Below, one piece after another: positions 49,150 to 62,441 of a stretch of 64,000 nt of DNA (the first letter of the stretch is position 1; every line of letters starts with the position of its first letter). This DNA comes from Onchocerca volvulus (taxonomy: Eukaryota; Nematoda; Chromadorea; Rhabditida; Onchocercidae): positions 4,267,618 through 4,331,617 of the forward strand of contig HG738139.1 in assembly GCA_000499405.2 (NCBI GenBank). The letters are read 5' to 3'. The position numbers and the translations under genes are program-made. The notes beneath the pieces are model-generated. The model had not been told where the DNA came from, ran no database searches, and saw only the letters and a list, made by a program, of their open reading frames with translations.

Positions 49150-52086
49150 ATGGAATATGAGGAAGAGGTATGCTCTCGCAGTACAACGTCGTTTTTCCAG
49201 CAGATAGTAGCTGCTTCATCTGGTGCTATCATAACCTCATTGTTAAGTCAGTTTTTTAACTTTGAACTCATCGTTTGCGTAAGGAAAGGTAAATTCTGAA
49301 GTTTACATGGAATTTTAATTCCTATACGATTATGTTATGAATGGAGAATATAAATGGAATAAGCTTTTTATCCATGATTCTATGTGTACTTTCTTGTACG
49401 TGTAGTAAGATTTGGAATAGTTACTGATTGAATTTAATGAGTTGCCAGAGATTTCGAGTTAAGCATTTATGGAAACGAAAAATTGATGAGGAAAATAACA
49501 AAGATTGATGATCTTTGTAAAATCAAGGTAAAGGAAATTTTTGATTTCATCTCATCTATCGATCTTTTGATCCTATCGTATCCAAATGACTTTATCCGTT
49601 TCTTTTGATCCCTGCATATTTTTTAGTTTTGATCCCTTCTTCTTTTCCGCCTTTACTTTGATTTCTTCGCATATTTTAAGTTTGAAAGTTGGGACAAAGA
49701 TTATATTTTATTTCTGTGTTTTTTTTTTTTTAATAAATAGTTGTTTTCTTAAAATGCTTTTACAGATCTTCCGTTTAATTCATCAAATTTTGATTCGTTT
49801 TAGTGACACCAATGGATGTCGTAAAAATACGACTACAGCAACAAGCACATCCTTTCGTTAAAGGTACTTGCTTTCTGTATTCCAACGGTTTGATGGACCA
49901 TTTGTGTACAGCTTGTGCTAATGGAAATTCCAAAGAACCGTGCGAATGGTTTGCAAGGCCAGGAAATTTTACTGGAACAACGGTAACAGTCCTTTGATCT
50001 AACAAAGTTTGAAGTTTTAATAGAAATAACTATTGGTTTTCAAGGAAATTTGAAAATATTGAGTTTTCAGGATGCGCTTTTCAAAATTGCAAGGATGGAG
50101 GGAATTCGTTCATTGTGGAGTGGGCTTTCTCCGACATTGTAAGGAACTGGAATTTCTTCATTATTCATTAATTAATTCTAGTTAGTACAGAATTCAATCC
50201 CATTAGAATTTGCAAATCAATAATGAATAGTATCGTGTAATTAATAAGTAATATTCAAATCTAGTATTTCTAGAATTATGGCTATACCGGCGACAGTACT
50301 TTATTATACAATTTACGATAATGTGTTGTCTTGGTTGAGAGAGAAATATAATCGAAAATCTCCTTGGCTTCCCATGGTTGCTGGGTCAACTGCCCGTCTG
50401 GTTGCTTTGACCATAGTTTCGCCAATGGAATTGATACGGACAAAAATGCAAAGTGAACGACTTACATATAAAGGTACAGTGTTTAAATTCAATGGAATAT
50501 TCAAAACAAAATCTCATGAAGCAAATTTCCAGAAACGGCTTTAAAATTCAGAAATATTTACATTTAATTTTATGTGTGCGTTACATATACATAAATATAG
50601 GAACTGTTGAAATTAATTATAGCTGTAGGATTTTTAAAAATAAATATTGATCATTAGTTGACAAAATTAGGAAGGTCCCGATTTTTTGAAATTATAAATA
50701 TTATAAATAACACTGCGAAACTATTATGACAGATATTTGCCATATGACAAATATCTGAATAAAAATATATGTAGTACATTATTATTCTAACAAAATAATG
50801 TCTTAACTTAATTGTTGTTTGATTGAAAGTTTGTTGCCCACTTTCAGATGATTTTTTGCTACTGAAGCTAGTAAATTTGAAGCATTCTGGAATTCATAGC
50901 CTGTTAAGCATGAAATAATCTTTGTAATTGTTATATCCATAGTTTGCTTTGTTTTAGATATCGGATTAGCTGTTCAACGATCGAAAGCAGCTGAAGGATG
51001 GATCAGTTTGTGGCGTGGTTGGAGTCCCTCATTAATGCGCGATTTACCGTTTTCCTGTTTGTGGTTTATCGTTTAATTAAAATTCTATATTTTATGTATT
51101 ATTCTCAGAGAATCAGTAATAATATGAGTATTTTATTTAACATAGTAAATTTCAGCCGTTTATTGGACAGGATACGAATATTTAAAAGTGAAAGCTTTGC
51201 AAAAGTTTAATCGACGGGAAACAAATTTTCCAATCAGTTTTGTGTGTGGTGCGATGGCTGGTTCAGTAGCAGCATTTGTAACAACTCCATTTGACGTCGT
51301 TAAAACTCATCGTCAAATTACTTTAGGAAAGGTTATAAGTTTATCTATTCTCGTGTTTTTGTTTGTTCTCAGAAATTTTTAGCGAAATTTGATTTGTATT
51401 CTTCATTGTAGTATTTGGCAAAGATTAAGCAAAGTTAATTAATGGAATGTATATACATTGGAATGTATACATTGGAACTGAATTATTGAAAATCTAATCC
51501 ATAGGTGAATTACACGATTATATTTGATAATTGGCTTTCATGTAGCGCGTGGTATTTTGATATTTAACGAAGACACCAAAGAGGAAATTGTACTGTTTTT
51601 TATTATTTTAATTGTATGCAGAATGAGGATGAAACCAGCAAACTAATGTTTTTAAGTTTTATTTATTTCTTTAATTATTTTAGGAACAAAATATAAAGCA
51701 GATTAAGAAGCGACATAATGATGGGCAAATAAAAATGACAGAAAACTGCGGCTGCAGTACAGTTGTCCCAGAGGGACGCGACATGGAGATTCGATCGAAA
51801 CATTGTTTTGGTGTTATGAAAGAACTTTATGAAAAGAAGGGATTCAGATCTTTGTTTGCGGGTAATTTATGATCATTGCTTTCAGAATAAAGTATATAAA
51901 ATATTTTGGTAACACTCGAAAAGTTAAAATTTCAAATCCTCACAGTTTTTTTTTTTTTTTTTTCACTCAGTTTTCGCTATTGCAGGTGTGGTACCACGGG
52001 TAACAAAGGTTTCGCTTGCTTGTGCTTTGATGATAGGTAGTTATGAGTATTGTAAGCTATTCTTTAAGAAAGTGAACAGTTTTTAG
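49150..52086 (+). CDS. Mitochondrial carrier, SLC25A39/SLC25A40 type, complete
   Basis: Six-helix inner-membrane carrier; in mammals SLC25A39/40 are needed for mitochondrial glutathione import. 8 exons: 49150-49246, 49804-49982, 50071-50138, 50274-50473, 50958-51056, 51156-51331, 51684-51861, 51986-52086; 1098 nt, 365 residues, all phases agree. The three carrier signatures are [10 protein letters not shown] (33-42), [10 protein letters not shown] and [12 protein letters not shown]. Each is followed by the repeat's second half ([30 protein letters not shown]). The first matrix loop holds CFLYSNG, CTAC and PCEWF (Cys 55, 67, 70, 79), matching the Cys-bearing insertion particular to SLC25A39/40, but one of the four expected cysteines is Ser59. 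It ends FFKKVNSF. Confidence 0.95.
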
Positions 52087-52490
52087 TTATGAGAAGTGCA
52101 TTCTGCTAATTTCTTACTGATTTTTTGTTATCGATATTTACTTATATGCTAATTTGTATAGAACTATGATTTTTCTTGTTCAATATCAAATCATCCGGTT
52201 TAGAATGAAGCCGAACTCAGGAATTAAACTTGTTTCTCTTTATTTTTGTTTCGTTTTATCCATTCTTTTTTTATTTTTACTCTTTAAAGTAATATTAAAT
52301 TGAATTTATCTCCGTTACTTACTTGTTTTTTGTCTTCTCTTTAATGTTTATTCTCCTCTCAACTTCTCATCAAATATGTTTTTCTTATTTTGGTACAGCA
52401 TGTTTATCTTACTTTGGTACAGTATATTTTCCATACTTTGGTGCTTTATATTACTCTAATTATTTTTCTTTACTTCGATTATTATGATGA

Positions 52491-52496
52491 AATAAA
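52491..52496 (+). terminator. Polyadenylation signal candidate, carrier gene
   Basis: AATAAA about 400 nt after the stop codon, the first I find downstream. The 3'UTR would be long, so an unrecognised variant signal closer to the stop is possible. Confidence 0.3.
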
Positions 52497-52499
52497 AAA

Positions 52500-53075
52500 A
52501 AGAAAGATCGAAGCTTCTCAGCATTATCTACTATTGAGCTATTGAGCCGAAAAGAGTAGCAGTGAGCATCTTTAATGAATGGATTCGAGAATTTGTGGCG
52601 GAAAATCTTTTGCAGAAATTTTTGTAAATAACAAGCTAGTACTTGTTCAGTTCAACTTACTCAGTTTAGCAAAATGATGCCCAAAACTTTCAAACTTTAA
52701 AGGCAAACTCAGTAAGAAATCTGAGCTCGACTGCTAATCTAAAATTATAGGAAGGTATAGACAAATACTTGGATCATTAATATATATCCTATATGACTTT
52801 AATCATTGGAGAAGTGATTAAGAAGCCATTCGAGTAAATCCAAATCTGTGGTTTTCAACGGACATAATAGAATTATTTCCTTACAGAATGCCAGCAAAAT
52901 GGGATGAAATGTTTATTTAGTATAAGAGCAATTATTAACATTGTAAAGGAAAAAGCAATAAAATTTGTGCCAGAAAAATTTCTGAATGAAATGAAAGAAT
53001 TAATTTACACAAATATTTCGCCAAGTAGTTCTAGTATAAGAAGTCTATCAATTCATTCTAAAACTCCTTATAAAC
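52500..53075. other. Convergent intergenic space between carrier and PEPCK genes
   Basis: No supported gene. A 60-codon plus-strand frame at 52904-53086 (MKCLFSIRAI...) has no recognisable similarity and overlaps the PEPCK 3' flank, so I do not count it as a gene. Confidence 0.5.
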
Positions 53076-53081
53076 TTTATT
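53076..53081 (-). terminator. Polyadenylation signal, PEPCK
   Basis: TTTATT on the plus strand is AATAAA on the minus strand, about 155 nt after the PEPCK stop. Confidence 0.5.
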
Positions 53082-53235
53082 CATAATTTTTATAGCACTA
53101 AAGTACAAATATTTAAAAAATTATGTGAATCTATGGAAATTATAACGATAAAATAGAAGTATCTCAAGCACTAATTGTAACTGAGAATTTTAGGGAAAGA
53201 GGTCCTTTCATTTTTCTTATTCTTACATGCTGAGA

Positions 53236-56200
53236 TTAAGGCATAGCTTTGATTCTCGCCGTTTGTTCTTCAAGCTCCTTTGCAATTTCGTGAGGAAGAT
53301 CTGAGCCGATCTGAAAAAATGAATTTTATCAGAACTAAAATCACTCACGACAACGGTTTGAATTAAAAATCATAATACTTTAAAAAACCAAACGACTAAC
53401 CTGCTGCTCGAAGAAATGTTTAGTCTCTTCCATATCTTCCATCCAGTATTTTTTCGGCAGAGATACCAGTTCAGCCCAGTTAATGTTTGGAAGACCATCC
53501 AGGTTGATCGATCCTAAACTTGCAATTTATTTTTAAGAGAAAAACATGTTTATATAAGTTTTCTGCAGTTCCAAGCCCTCATTCAAAGGTATATTTTTTA
53601 GCAGATTTCAATTTAGCCTAATTAATATTTAGAAACTATTGAGATTATGAAAAAAAAAAACACATTTCATCATAGCGAAATAGCATTTTCCAATTCTCAT
53701 TTATTTTTTCAACTTATTACTTACCTTCTGTTGGTAGATAACCGATTGGCGATTCGATGGCAATACTATCGTCACCATCACATCTTCTTAGAATCCAATC
53801 CAAAACACGAATATTTTCTCCGTAACCAGGCCACAAAAATTTGCCATCTGCAGTTGTACGGAACCAATTGACGTGAAAGATCTTTGGCACCTTCAACAAA
53901 TCGAACGTACATTTTCTCTTACAATATTTCAATTCAGAATAATATTTTACCATATCAAGCCGGATCATCATCATAATAATAATATACTAGGTGTGATTTT
54001 AAATAAAAAAATGAATAAAAATGAAAAAAATTCAAAAAAAAGTTTCAAGTGAACTTTGTGTGGAGGCTCGCCAAGTTTCATCCAATGACGCATGTAACGT
54101 CCGAAATTGTAACCCATGAATGGTCGCATAGCCATAGGATCGTGCATAATTTGTTTGCCTAAAACTAGTAAGAATTATCAAGCTAAGCTGAAATAAAAAT
54201 TTCTAAAAACTTTTAAAAAAAAGAATATTTCGAATGATTTGAAATTCTCAACTATCACAAATTACAACTCAATCATTCCAATACATATAAATAGCAGATA
54301 GATAATCAAGAAACTCAATAAATAAATTAATTTAAAATATTTATAAAATACCTGAGAATTCAGCAGCTGCTGTAGCTTCTGATTTTACGCATGCGCCAAC
54401 AAAGATGCCATGTACCCAGCTGCGTGATTCAAATACAAGCGGTACACCTTCAGGTCTTAAAATAAACTTTTTTTTTTTTTAAATGTTTGATAGAATCAAC
54501 AAATATTGGCATCTATAGTAGTATTGACAATAGTTTAAAGAATTAAAGCTTCCTTCTTTGCCTTCATTCTTTCAAAAGCCTGTTTCTGTCCTAGTCAATT
54601 TTCTTCTCTCAATTAGAATCCTTTCTCTTTTATTCAGAAAAAAAAAAAGAAAATATTTCAATTACTTGCTTATAAATATCAGCTAGTACCAAAGAATTTT
54701 TTCTTTTTTATCATTCAAATTAGACATAACAAACCTTCGGCCTCCAAAAATGATTGCATCAATTGGAACACCCTCAGGTTTCTCCCAATCTGGGTGAATA
54801 ATCGGGCATTGACCTGCAGGTGCAGTGAATCGCGAATTTGGATGAGCTGCTTTCGTCGAGTCGCCAAGATGCCAGGGTTTTCCTAGCCAGTCAATCATAT
54901 CGACATTCTAAATTCCAAATTTTATTATAACCAATTTTATAAAATGCAAATAGAACGAAAGAAAAAAAAAATCAATTATGAGTTACAAAAGTTAGGTCGA
55001 AAAATCTTTCTAAAAAATGAAAAATTATATTAACAACCGATTTGAGCAAAACTTACAGGATTCTTTATCTCTTTCTCCAGTCCTTCCCAGAAATATTCAC
55101 CATCAGCGGTTTCGGCTACATTTGTGAAGACCGAATTTTCCTGAAAACTCGCCATCGCCATAGGATTCGTTTTGTGAGATGTTCCAGGAGCTACGCCAAA
55201 GAAACCAGCTTCCGGATTTATGGCATACAAACGGCCATCAGCGCCAAATTTCATCCAAGCAATATCATCACCTACAAGAAGAAAACTCATGATTAATTAT
55301 TGATCAACTGTGATCAATCACTATTCAAATTTGGTACATATCATGATTAATTAAATAAAAACTTACCAACAACGCGTACTTTCCATCCAGGAACAGCTGG
55401 CTCAAGCATTGCCAAATTTGTTTTGCCACACGCAGATGGAAATGCTGCACAAACAAAACGTTCTCGTCCCTGCGGACTGGTAATACCCATGATCTGTAAT
55501 TAATTACCGATATTTCCCATATCGTATTCATTTTTTAATTATCTCAGAAATTCAAATACTTTTTTCAAAAAAAAATGCTAATTTTATGAATTAAATGACA
55601 AAAAAAGTAACTGATAAGTGTAATTTAAGAGGATGAAGAAAAAAAAATAGAAGAGATACTGTTTTCCAAGTTTTTTTTAACTCAAAGATAGCAATGTTAA
55701 TATTATACCAGCATATGTTCGGCCATCCAACCCTCATCATAACCGATATTCATGGCAATTCGAAGAGCAAAACATTTTTTACCCAAAAGTGAATTACCAC
55801 CATATCCGGAACCGAATGACCAAATCTCACGTTGCGCCGGACGATGCGCAATGATTGTTTTTTCCGGATTGCATGGCCAATTGTTAATAACTTTGGCTGA
55901 AATTTTCGATAATTATAATATGGTTGACAAACACAACTTCACATCTAAAGAGATAAATATGATAACTGATAAAATAAAATAAGAAAAAAAAACTCAAAAA
56001 TTTATTTGAAAAAATTTACTCAAAACAGGGCGTGGTTGTCCAACTGAATGAATGCAACGTACAAATTCTCCGCCTGATTTCTTCAATTCATCCAGAACTC
56101 GTGCACCCATTCGAGTCATAATTTTCATACACAAGACAACATATCTAAAAGTGCAATGATAAACAAAAAAATTCAAATTAATGCAAAAAAATTACGAAAA

Positions 56201-57025
56201 ATTAATGGAAAAATTCTTACACAGAATCGGTAAGTTCAATTCCAATTTTTGAAAGTGGACCACCAACTGGACCCATTGAAAATGGTACAACATACATTGT
56301 ACGACCTGAAAAAAGTATCAAATATTTTCACATTCAATAATATTAAAATGAATATAAATAGAAAGAAATCGATAGATTGTTGCAAAAACAAAAAGCTATT
56401 TTTTCTTACCGGTCATGCAACCTGGAAAACGATCATCCAACTCTTTGCCAAATTGTTCCGGTGACATCCATTGACCCATGATTGGCTTCACTCCTTCCGC
56501 TGTATGACAAACTGAATCGTATTTTTCCGGTGTAATCATCCATGTTTTCGATTCAACACGGGCTACATCACGTGGATCCGTACGGCATAGATAATTATTC
56601 TTGTATGCCTTTAGCGGTGTTAAAACACCTGTTTCCAGACATTCTCCGATCAATTCTTTGTACTCGATCTCGGAACCATCACAAATATAGATCGCACGAG
56701 GTGTTACCAGATCAGCTTTTTCCGCAACGAACAATTGAACTTTTTGTGGCAAACTATCGAATTTACCTTTGATGATGGGTATTTTATTCAGTTGATAGGT
56801 AACCATTTCAGTGACCTTCTAAAAAATGAAAAAAATTTCTTTTTTTTTTGACAATTCTTTAGTTGAGAAAAATCTTTGCTCTTAAATGTTTTTTTTTTTT
56901 TTTTTGAATTTTAAGAAAAAAAGAACCGGAAACCAAACAATGAATATGAACAATTTTTGAAGTATCGAAAAAAAAATTACCATTTTTGATTCATCTTTAA
57001 GTTCAGCAAGTGAACGAGACGTCAT
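53236..57025 (-). CDS. pck-1: Phosphoenolpyruvate carboxykinase (GTP), complete
   Basis: Interconverts oxaloacetate + GTP and PEP + CO2 + GDP. In mammals it serves gluconeogenesis; in parasitic nematodes such as Ascaris it also fixes CO2 toward malate. 13 exons: 57025-56981, 56818-56410, 56305-56221, 56144-56020, 55896-55709, 55493-55367, 55271-55057, 54907-54735, 54455-54352, 54158-54055, 53890-53725, 53513-53401, 53310-53236; 1929 nt, 642 residues, phases consistent. Visible sites: [13 protein letters not shown] (substrate arginine), [20 protein letters not shown] (metal-site Lys), EGWMAEHML (metal His), the P-loop FPSACGKTN with its hyper-reactive Cys, and [10 protein letters not shown] (kinase-2 Asp pair). 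Also [28 protein letters not shown] and FHVNWFR. There is no mitochondrial targeting peptide (starts MTSRSLAEL), so it is cytosolic. An acceptor-like TTATTTTTAG lies 40 nt upstream of the ATG. Confidence 0.97.
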
Positions 57026-60000
57026 GTTTTCCCGTAAAAAAATGTACTTTTATAAGAATAATACCTAAAAATAAGCAACGCAATTTTTTTTTTCGATTCT
57101 GATAATGAAAATATTTCATTTTAAGAGAAAGTTTTTATCTTACTTAAAAAAAAGAACATATATCAGAGAATGTTACAAGTTTCTCATCCATCTATATATC
57201 ATCTATCAAACTGTTCGATGATCCAATCAAGATAAAAAAACCTTTTTTCTTTTTCCAATAAAACAAAATGACTTTAAAAATTTAATTGTAATATTCTTTT
57301 TCCTGATAATAAAATGATTGATGCATTTCTTCAACGTTGACCCCCCAATAATATTCAGTGTCAAGGTCATCCAATCTATCCACAACGATGCAATTTAATA
57401 TTATCTTCCTATATGCAGTATATCTATGGGAATATTTATCACACCAATTTCTATCAATAAATTTATTTATCTTTTCTAATTTCAAATTTTAACAATACAA
57501 AAAAAGTTTCAATTTAATTTAGGAATAAAGTAAAGATATAAATCCACTCATCCACTTGTTCTATCTCAATTTTCAATATTTACGCTGTTTTTAACATCCC
57601 TTTTTTATCTGCTTCCCATTTTTACACCGTAAACCAAAATCAACCAATAATCAAATTAAACAACAAATCAACAAATCATATCGATCTCTTTCGGAATATA
57701 TCCGAATAATTCAAACTAATCTATGGATTTATTTGAATATATACATTACATACTGATAATGTGCATCGAAGAAATATCGTATAAAGGATTAACTAATTGA
57801 TAAAAATGGCATAAAATTTCAACTAATCTTTTTTTTTTTTTTTTAGTAAATTTTTCTTTTCAAAAAATTTTAATTTCAAATAATTCATTCTTTTCAAAAA
57901 TTTTCTCAAACTAAAAAACTTAAATTATATTCAATAAATGACTTCATTGTTTTTAAATTAGTAAAAACTATTCCGACCGAAAAACAAAATCTTTACAATT
58001 CTATCTCCTTTCCCTTTCTCTAAACTACGGTATTTGTACAAAATGGAAATAATTTCATACGGTAATCTTCCGTCCATCAGTGACAATTTCAGTTACACTG
58101 AAAAGGAAACAATAACTAAGACAAGTCGTTTTACCCGCTTGCACACTCCTATATCTATGTATATATATGTTTTGCACTTTGCGATCGATACTTGTACTTT
58201 GCACTTTTGCGATCGATAATGAATGGCCGCATTTATCGATCACGATATGTCGTTCTGATTAAAATGAATGGACATGTATGCATGCACACATGCAGGTGCA
58301 TGCACGCATGCATGCATATTATATGTATGTCAATCGTACTCTAATAATTAGCTTTTTGTAATATAGTTAATTTTCACAGCAATTTGAAGCAGAATGTAAT
58401 ATGAAATATTTTATAAAGTTAGACTTTGATTGCACTATCACTAGGATGTATGAAAAGATTATTAATAAATAAGAAAATAATTATTAAATTATTAATGCGC
58501 ATATGGCTCATACTTCAATCTTACATAATTTTTTCGAAAAAAATTTACGACAAAATATCCGTGATTATTGGCCAAATAGATCAAAACAAATCATATCCTA
58601 TTGATCAGCTGAAATCTTTGTTCCAAAAAAATTTCTGTAATATCATCATATAAATCACTAAAAAAAGAGAATTCGGCAAAAAAAAGTACAACAACAAAAA
58701 AAAAAAGAAGAAAATTTAAACACCAACGTGATTATTTCTTTCAATTCCAGTTTTTTAATGATCACAACACAACATCCAAACGCACTTCACACAATCTTTT
58801 AATGATCAAAGAACACGAAATGATGTGAACATTCGTCATTGTTGTTCTTGTCTTGAATTGATGAAATTCTGAGCAAACGCCGACAGAAATAGAGGAAAGA
58901 GGAAACGAAGCACTTTGAACGAAATGAAAGAATGTAAACAGCCACATTGATTGCTTTTCAAAGTTCCAATTATTTCAATCTCCCAATTGCATATTGTATT
59001 CATCATCTGAGGATTTCCGGATTTTTAGAGAAAGAGGAAGTGATTGAAGATGAGGGAATTATCATGATAAAGAAAAGGCGGCAAAATAGTAACAGGAAGC
59101 GAAAGATCTTCTATTTTCCGGGTGATAAAAACTTTTATCATCTCTTTGTACTCCTTTAACCTTCTTCTTTTCTTTTTCTCGTTTCATCGTATTTAGAATG
59201 TTTTCTCATTTTATTGCACAATGCCATAGAATAATTTTCTTTCTAATTTTTGGGAAAATTATGGTTTAAACATTCAAAATAAACCTCATAACTTAATTCC
59301 ATTGATTAAAGTTTGATCAAATGATTAATCAAATTTTCATTCATTTAACATTCCACATTTAGACACATATATGATTAATCAAATCTCATTTCAGCATCAA
59401 AAAGACGCATCAAAAAAGGTCATTTTTGCAAATTTGGCGAAAAAATTGTTAAATGATATTCATAGTTTGAGCAGTAGCAAACTGTGAATCAAAAAAAAAC
59501 AAAATGTTAAAACTTAACTACATCCTCTTATTGGAATATCATGGAACAATATGATATGATGATGCTTGAATGTCATCATTCTCGAAACTTTCGCATGAAT
59601 GAAACAGAAAGAGGAAGAATTGTTGCTTGATTTATAAAATGATAGCATTCAATGCTTTTTTTTTTCTTTTAAATGTTCACTCGACCAAAGATATGTTTCT
59701 CGAAACTTTCAAAATTTATTGATGATTGAAGCAAGCAGCACAGCTGCTTTTGTTATTGACATTTGCAGGTGTTATTTAAAGATATGCTAAGGAAAAATGA
59801 TGTTTAATTTAAAATGTTTTTTGAAGGCAAATTCTTCAATTTTTAGAGGATTTCTTTTTCATCGTTTTACTTGTTCCTGAAAAATATTTCAAATTTTCAT
59901 CTAAAAGGTTAAAAAGAATTCAATTCGATAATATCGTCTCCTGTATGTTTATACCTACAACATTGGTGCATGTATATTTAGGAAAGAAAAATGATCAATT

Positions 60001-61030
60001 TTTCTTTTTTTTTTGACATTTTTAAAACAGCAAATATTTTCGAGCATGTGGAAAAGAGAAAAAAAAAGCCATTTATTATCAGCCATACTTAAATGAGCTT
60101 TTTTTTTAGCAAGTCGAAAATTGATAAAAATTAAAATGATGCCATCCTGATCATCATATCATACAATCTGCTTCTTGATTATGATAAAAAAGCGGATGAT
60201 ATCATATCTTGTGTGCGTGTGGTCTTCATTAAACTATTCCCTTGTCTCGAGAGAAGCTAAAGTATTAAAACAAGCGATTAAAAATCATATTTATGAATTT
60301 AACGGATATAATTCTCGAAATAATTTGCTACTTGCATGCATGATGTGTAGTTTGTTTATGTATAAGCGAAAATTCGGGAATGTTTCATGCATATATGCTA
60401 TTTATGTTAATTAAATTTGTATTGAAACTAATCAAATTTGCACGCATTAATGATATTTTAGAAACCCATAAAACAGACTATGATGCCATAGTATGAAATA
60501 ACGAAGTCATTGAATTACAAGTAGTCTTATCAGTGTTTGATAAATGTACTAAAAAGGTAAAAATCATTTTGCTGCTTGATAAAATGATCTTATCATTAGC
60601 GATAAGGGGTAAGAAAAGTTAGAAAGAATGAACACATACATAACTAGACAAATGTTAACATCGAATAGATAAATGAAATGATTTGAAAAGTAATCAACTT
60701 TCTTTACAATTCAAATTTTATAATACATAAAATTACTGTTATTTGTAAATTACATCTATTTTTGTTTGTGACAAGTAATATATGTATGAAAAGATGTTGT
60801 AATCAGTGGATATGAATGAGATTTTTCTCTGATTCACGAGGAATTTTAAAAATATGTTTTTATAATAAAAATGCTGTTAACATTTTGTAAATTTAAATGA
60901 CATATGCAAAATTAAAAAAAAAGGAAACCATTGAATCATTGAACAATTTTGCAAAATTTTTGTAAACTTTTTTTTTTATATGAAAACTTTACAGATTATT
61001 CGAAAAATGAGAATGGTAATAAATCAGTAG
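57026..61030. other. Upstream flank of PEPCK, no recognised gene
   Basis: Presumed promoter side of PEPCK. It is AT-rich with scattered short frames. Some short stretches look more coding than background (e.g. 59031-59120 on plus, after a TTTTTAG, with EKEEVIEDEG; 59543-59632; 59715-59770). None shows similarity I recognise or links convincingly to another exon. Confidence 0.4.
58268..58330. repeat. GCATGC-rich alternating purine/pyrimidine tract
   Basis: Repeated TGCATGCA/GCATGC words (ATGCATGCACACATGCAGGT and following) make a mostly alternating purine-pyrimidine, self-complementary tract, about 1.25 kb upstream of the PEPCK ATG. Confidence 0.8.
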
Positions 61031-61441
61031 GAGAAATGGGAAGAAAAAATAATGAGGGTAAAGTTTGAAAATGATGCATCTGATAAAGATGATTTTTGGT
61101 TTAGTATTCCTTCGTTTTCCATCAAAACATCATTATTTACTCTACAAAGTAGGATCGATGAGTTCTTTCGAGCGGCAACTAATCGTTAACAAGAAAGGAG
61201 AGGAGAATATCACGCAAGTTGTGAAGAAGAAGAAACAAGTTGTAAAGAGGAAAAAAGTTAGGAAAATAAGTAGAAGCAAAATATTCCAATAAAGATAGAG
61301 ATGAAATGATAGATTAAACATTTTACGAGTAGAGGAAGTATTGCACCCGATATTTCCCTGAGTATATTACATGCAGAGAGATATGTGCCAATGAAGAGAA
61401 GCTTTCGCTCTTCGACAGATTTGAAAACAGCTTATCGAACT
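61031..61441 (+). CDS. Possible two-exon fragment of an unrecognised gene
   Basis: After a CAGTAG, the frame reads EKWEEKIMRVKFENDASDKD and on to DEFFRAATN (61031-61185). It could leave at a GTTAAC donor and rejoin in phase after a GTAGAG at about 61328, giving SIAPDISLSILHAERYVPMK and SFRSSTDLKTAYRT, then TGA. Composition is less biased than the background frames, which is the main support. A second frame (KYCTRYFPEYITCREICANE...) is also open over the same downstream piece, so at least one of the two is chance. No similarity recognised. Confidence 0.25.
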
Positions 61442-61851
61442 TGATAGTGATAAATAGCATATGCATGATAATAGAGAGACAGCTCAACCTATTAAGATCG
61501 CTTTTGCAGATTTGTTCCTCCAGAATCTTAATTTTATAATTTTATGCAAATAATTGTTAATTTTTGAGAATTAGAATAATATAGATAACTTTATTGGACT
61601 ATATTCGATATCAAAAAATAGTTGTAGAATATGCTTAACAAGATGTAATCAAGATTTAAAGATAAGCAAAAATTTCATAGAATAAGTCAAGATAATTATA
61701 GAATTTGCCTTTAAAATTAGTTTATATTGATAGAAAATGCGGACAAGTTTGATGAGAATACATAAATGAAATATTTTAATGATGCAAAACTTTAAGTTAG
61801 AAGTGCCTTAAAGAAGAAGTTGTCGTGAACTTTTCTCAATTGTGGAGAGTG

Positions 61852-62441
61852 ATGTCAACTAATAGCCAAATATCACCAGTGAGTCTAGGCGATTTGATTG
61901 TTGCGTTAGTCGATTAGCTTCCAGAAATCTTCGGAACTGAATTGATTTGGATTGCGTTGAATTGTGTCGATTTGAGATCGCTTGTGTTGAACTGGTGTGT
62001 TGAGTTTGCTTGAATTTGTGTTGTGTGGAGTTCCGTTGATTTGGGTTGNCTTGGGTAATTAAACCTTTATCATGAAACGTTGATAATACGACGATAATGA
62101 CAACGATAATGACAATGACTGTTACAATGTCAGTTATATCAACAGTTCCAATGACCCTAAAAGAGACTAAAATCTTGACCTACTAAATATCTAAACTTGA
62201 GACAAAAAACCATAAAAATGAGGCTATACTGAGGATTATGCTTATTTATAGGGACATGACAATGGCCGAATTTGACCTACAATGAAGCGCCATTCATAAT
62301 ACATGAGACCGCGCCTTTATTGGCGCATAGAATAGACTACAACATTTGAATTATTGGTTACATATTAAGATAACAATTCAGCACAACAAAAATGGTTGAA
62401 TTAAACAATTGATGTCTCGGGATTTCTCGGAATTTCCGACA
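61852..62441. mobile_element. Solo-LTR-like segment
   Basis: A GC-richer block begins TGATGTCAAC and ends TTTCCGACATCA, so the termini are inverted TGATGTC/GACATCA with LTR-style TG...CA ends. It contains a TATTTATAG box near 62251 and a run of GTTGAATT/GTGTTGAA simple repeats around 61930-62060 that holds the ambiguous base. I found no matching target-site duplication, no gag/pol and no second copy in the window. About 590 bp would suit an LTR of a BEL/Pao or Gypsy element. Confidence 0.35.

Noticed and set aside
48490..49150. Operon of leucyl-tRNA synthetase and carrier
   Set aside because: Same strand, but 660 bp apart with separate acceptors and no short intercistronic spacing; independent transcription is more likely.
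49775..50005. 76-codon minus-strand frame with several Cys and Pro
   Set aside because: Antisense shadow of carrier exon 2.
55042..56772. Plus-strand frames of 70-85 codons
   Set aside because: Antisense shadows of PEPCK exons.
58933..58940. GTAAACA, a FOXO/DAF-16-type word upstream of PEPCK
   Set aside because: FOXO regulates PEPCK in mammals, but a single 7-bp word about 1.9 kb upstream is expected by chance in AT-rich DNA.
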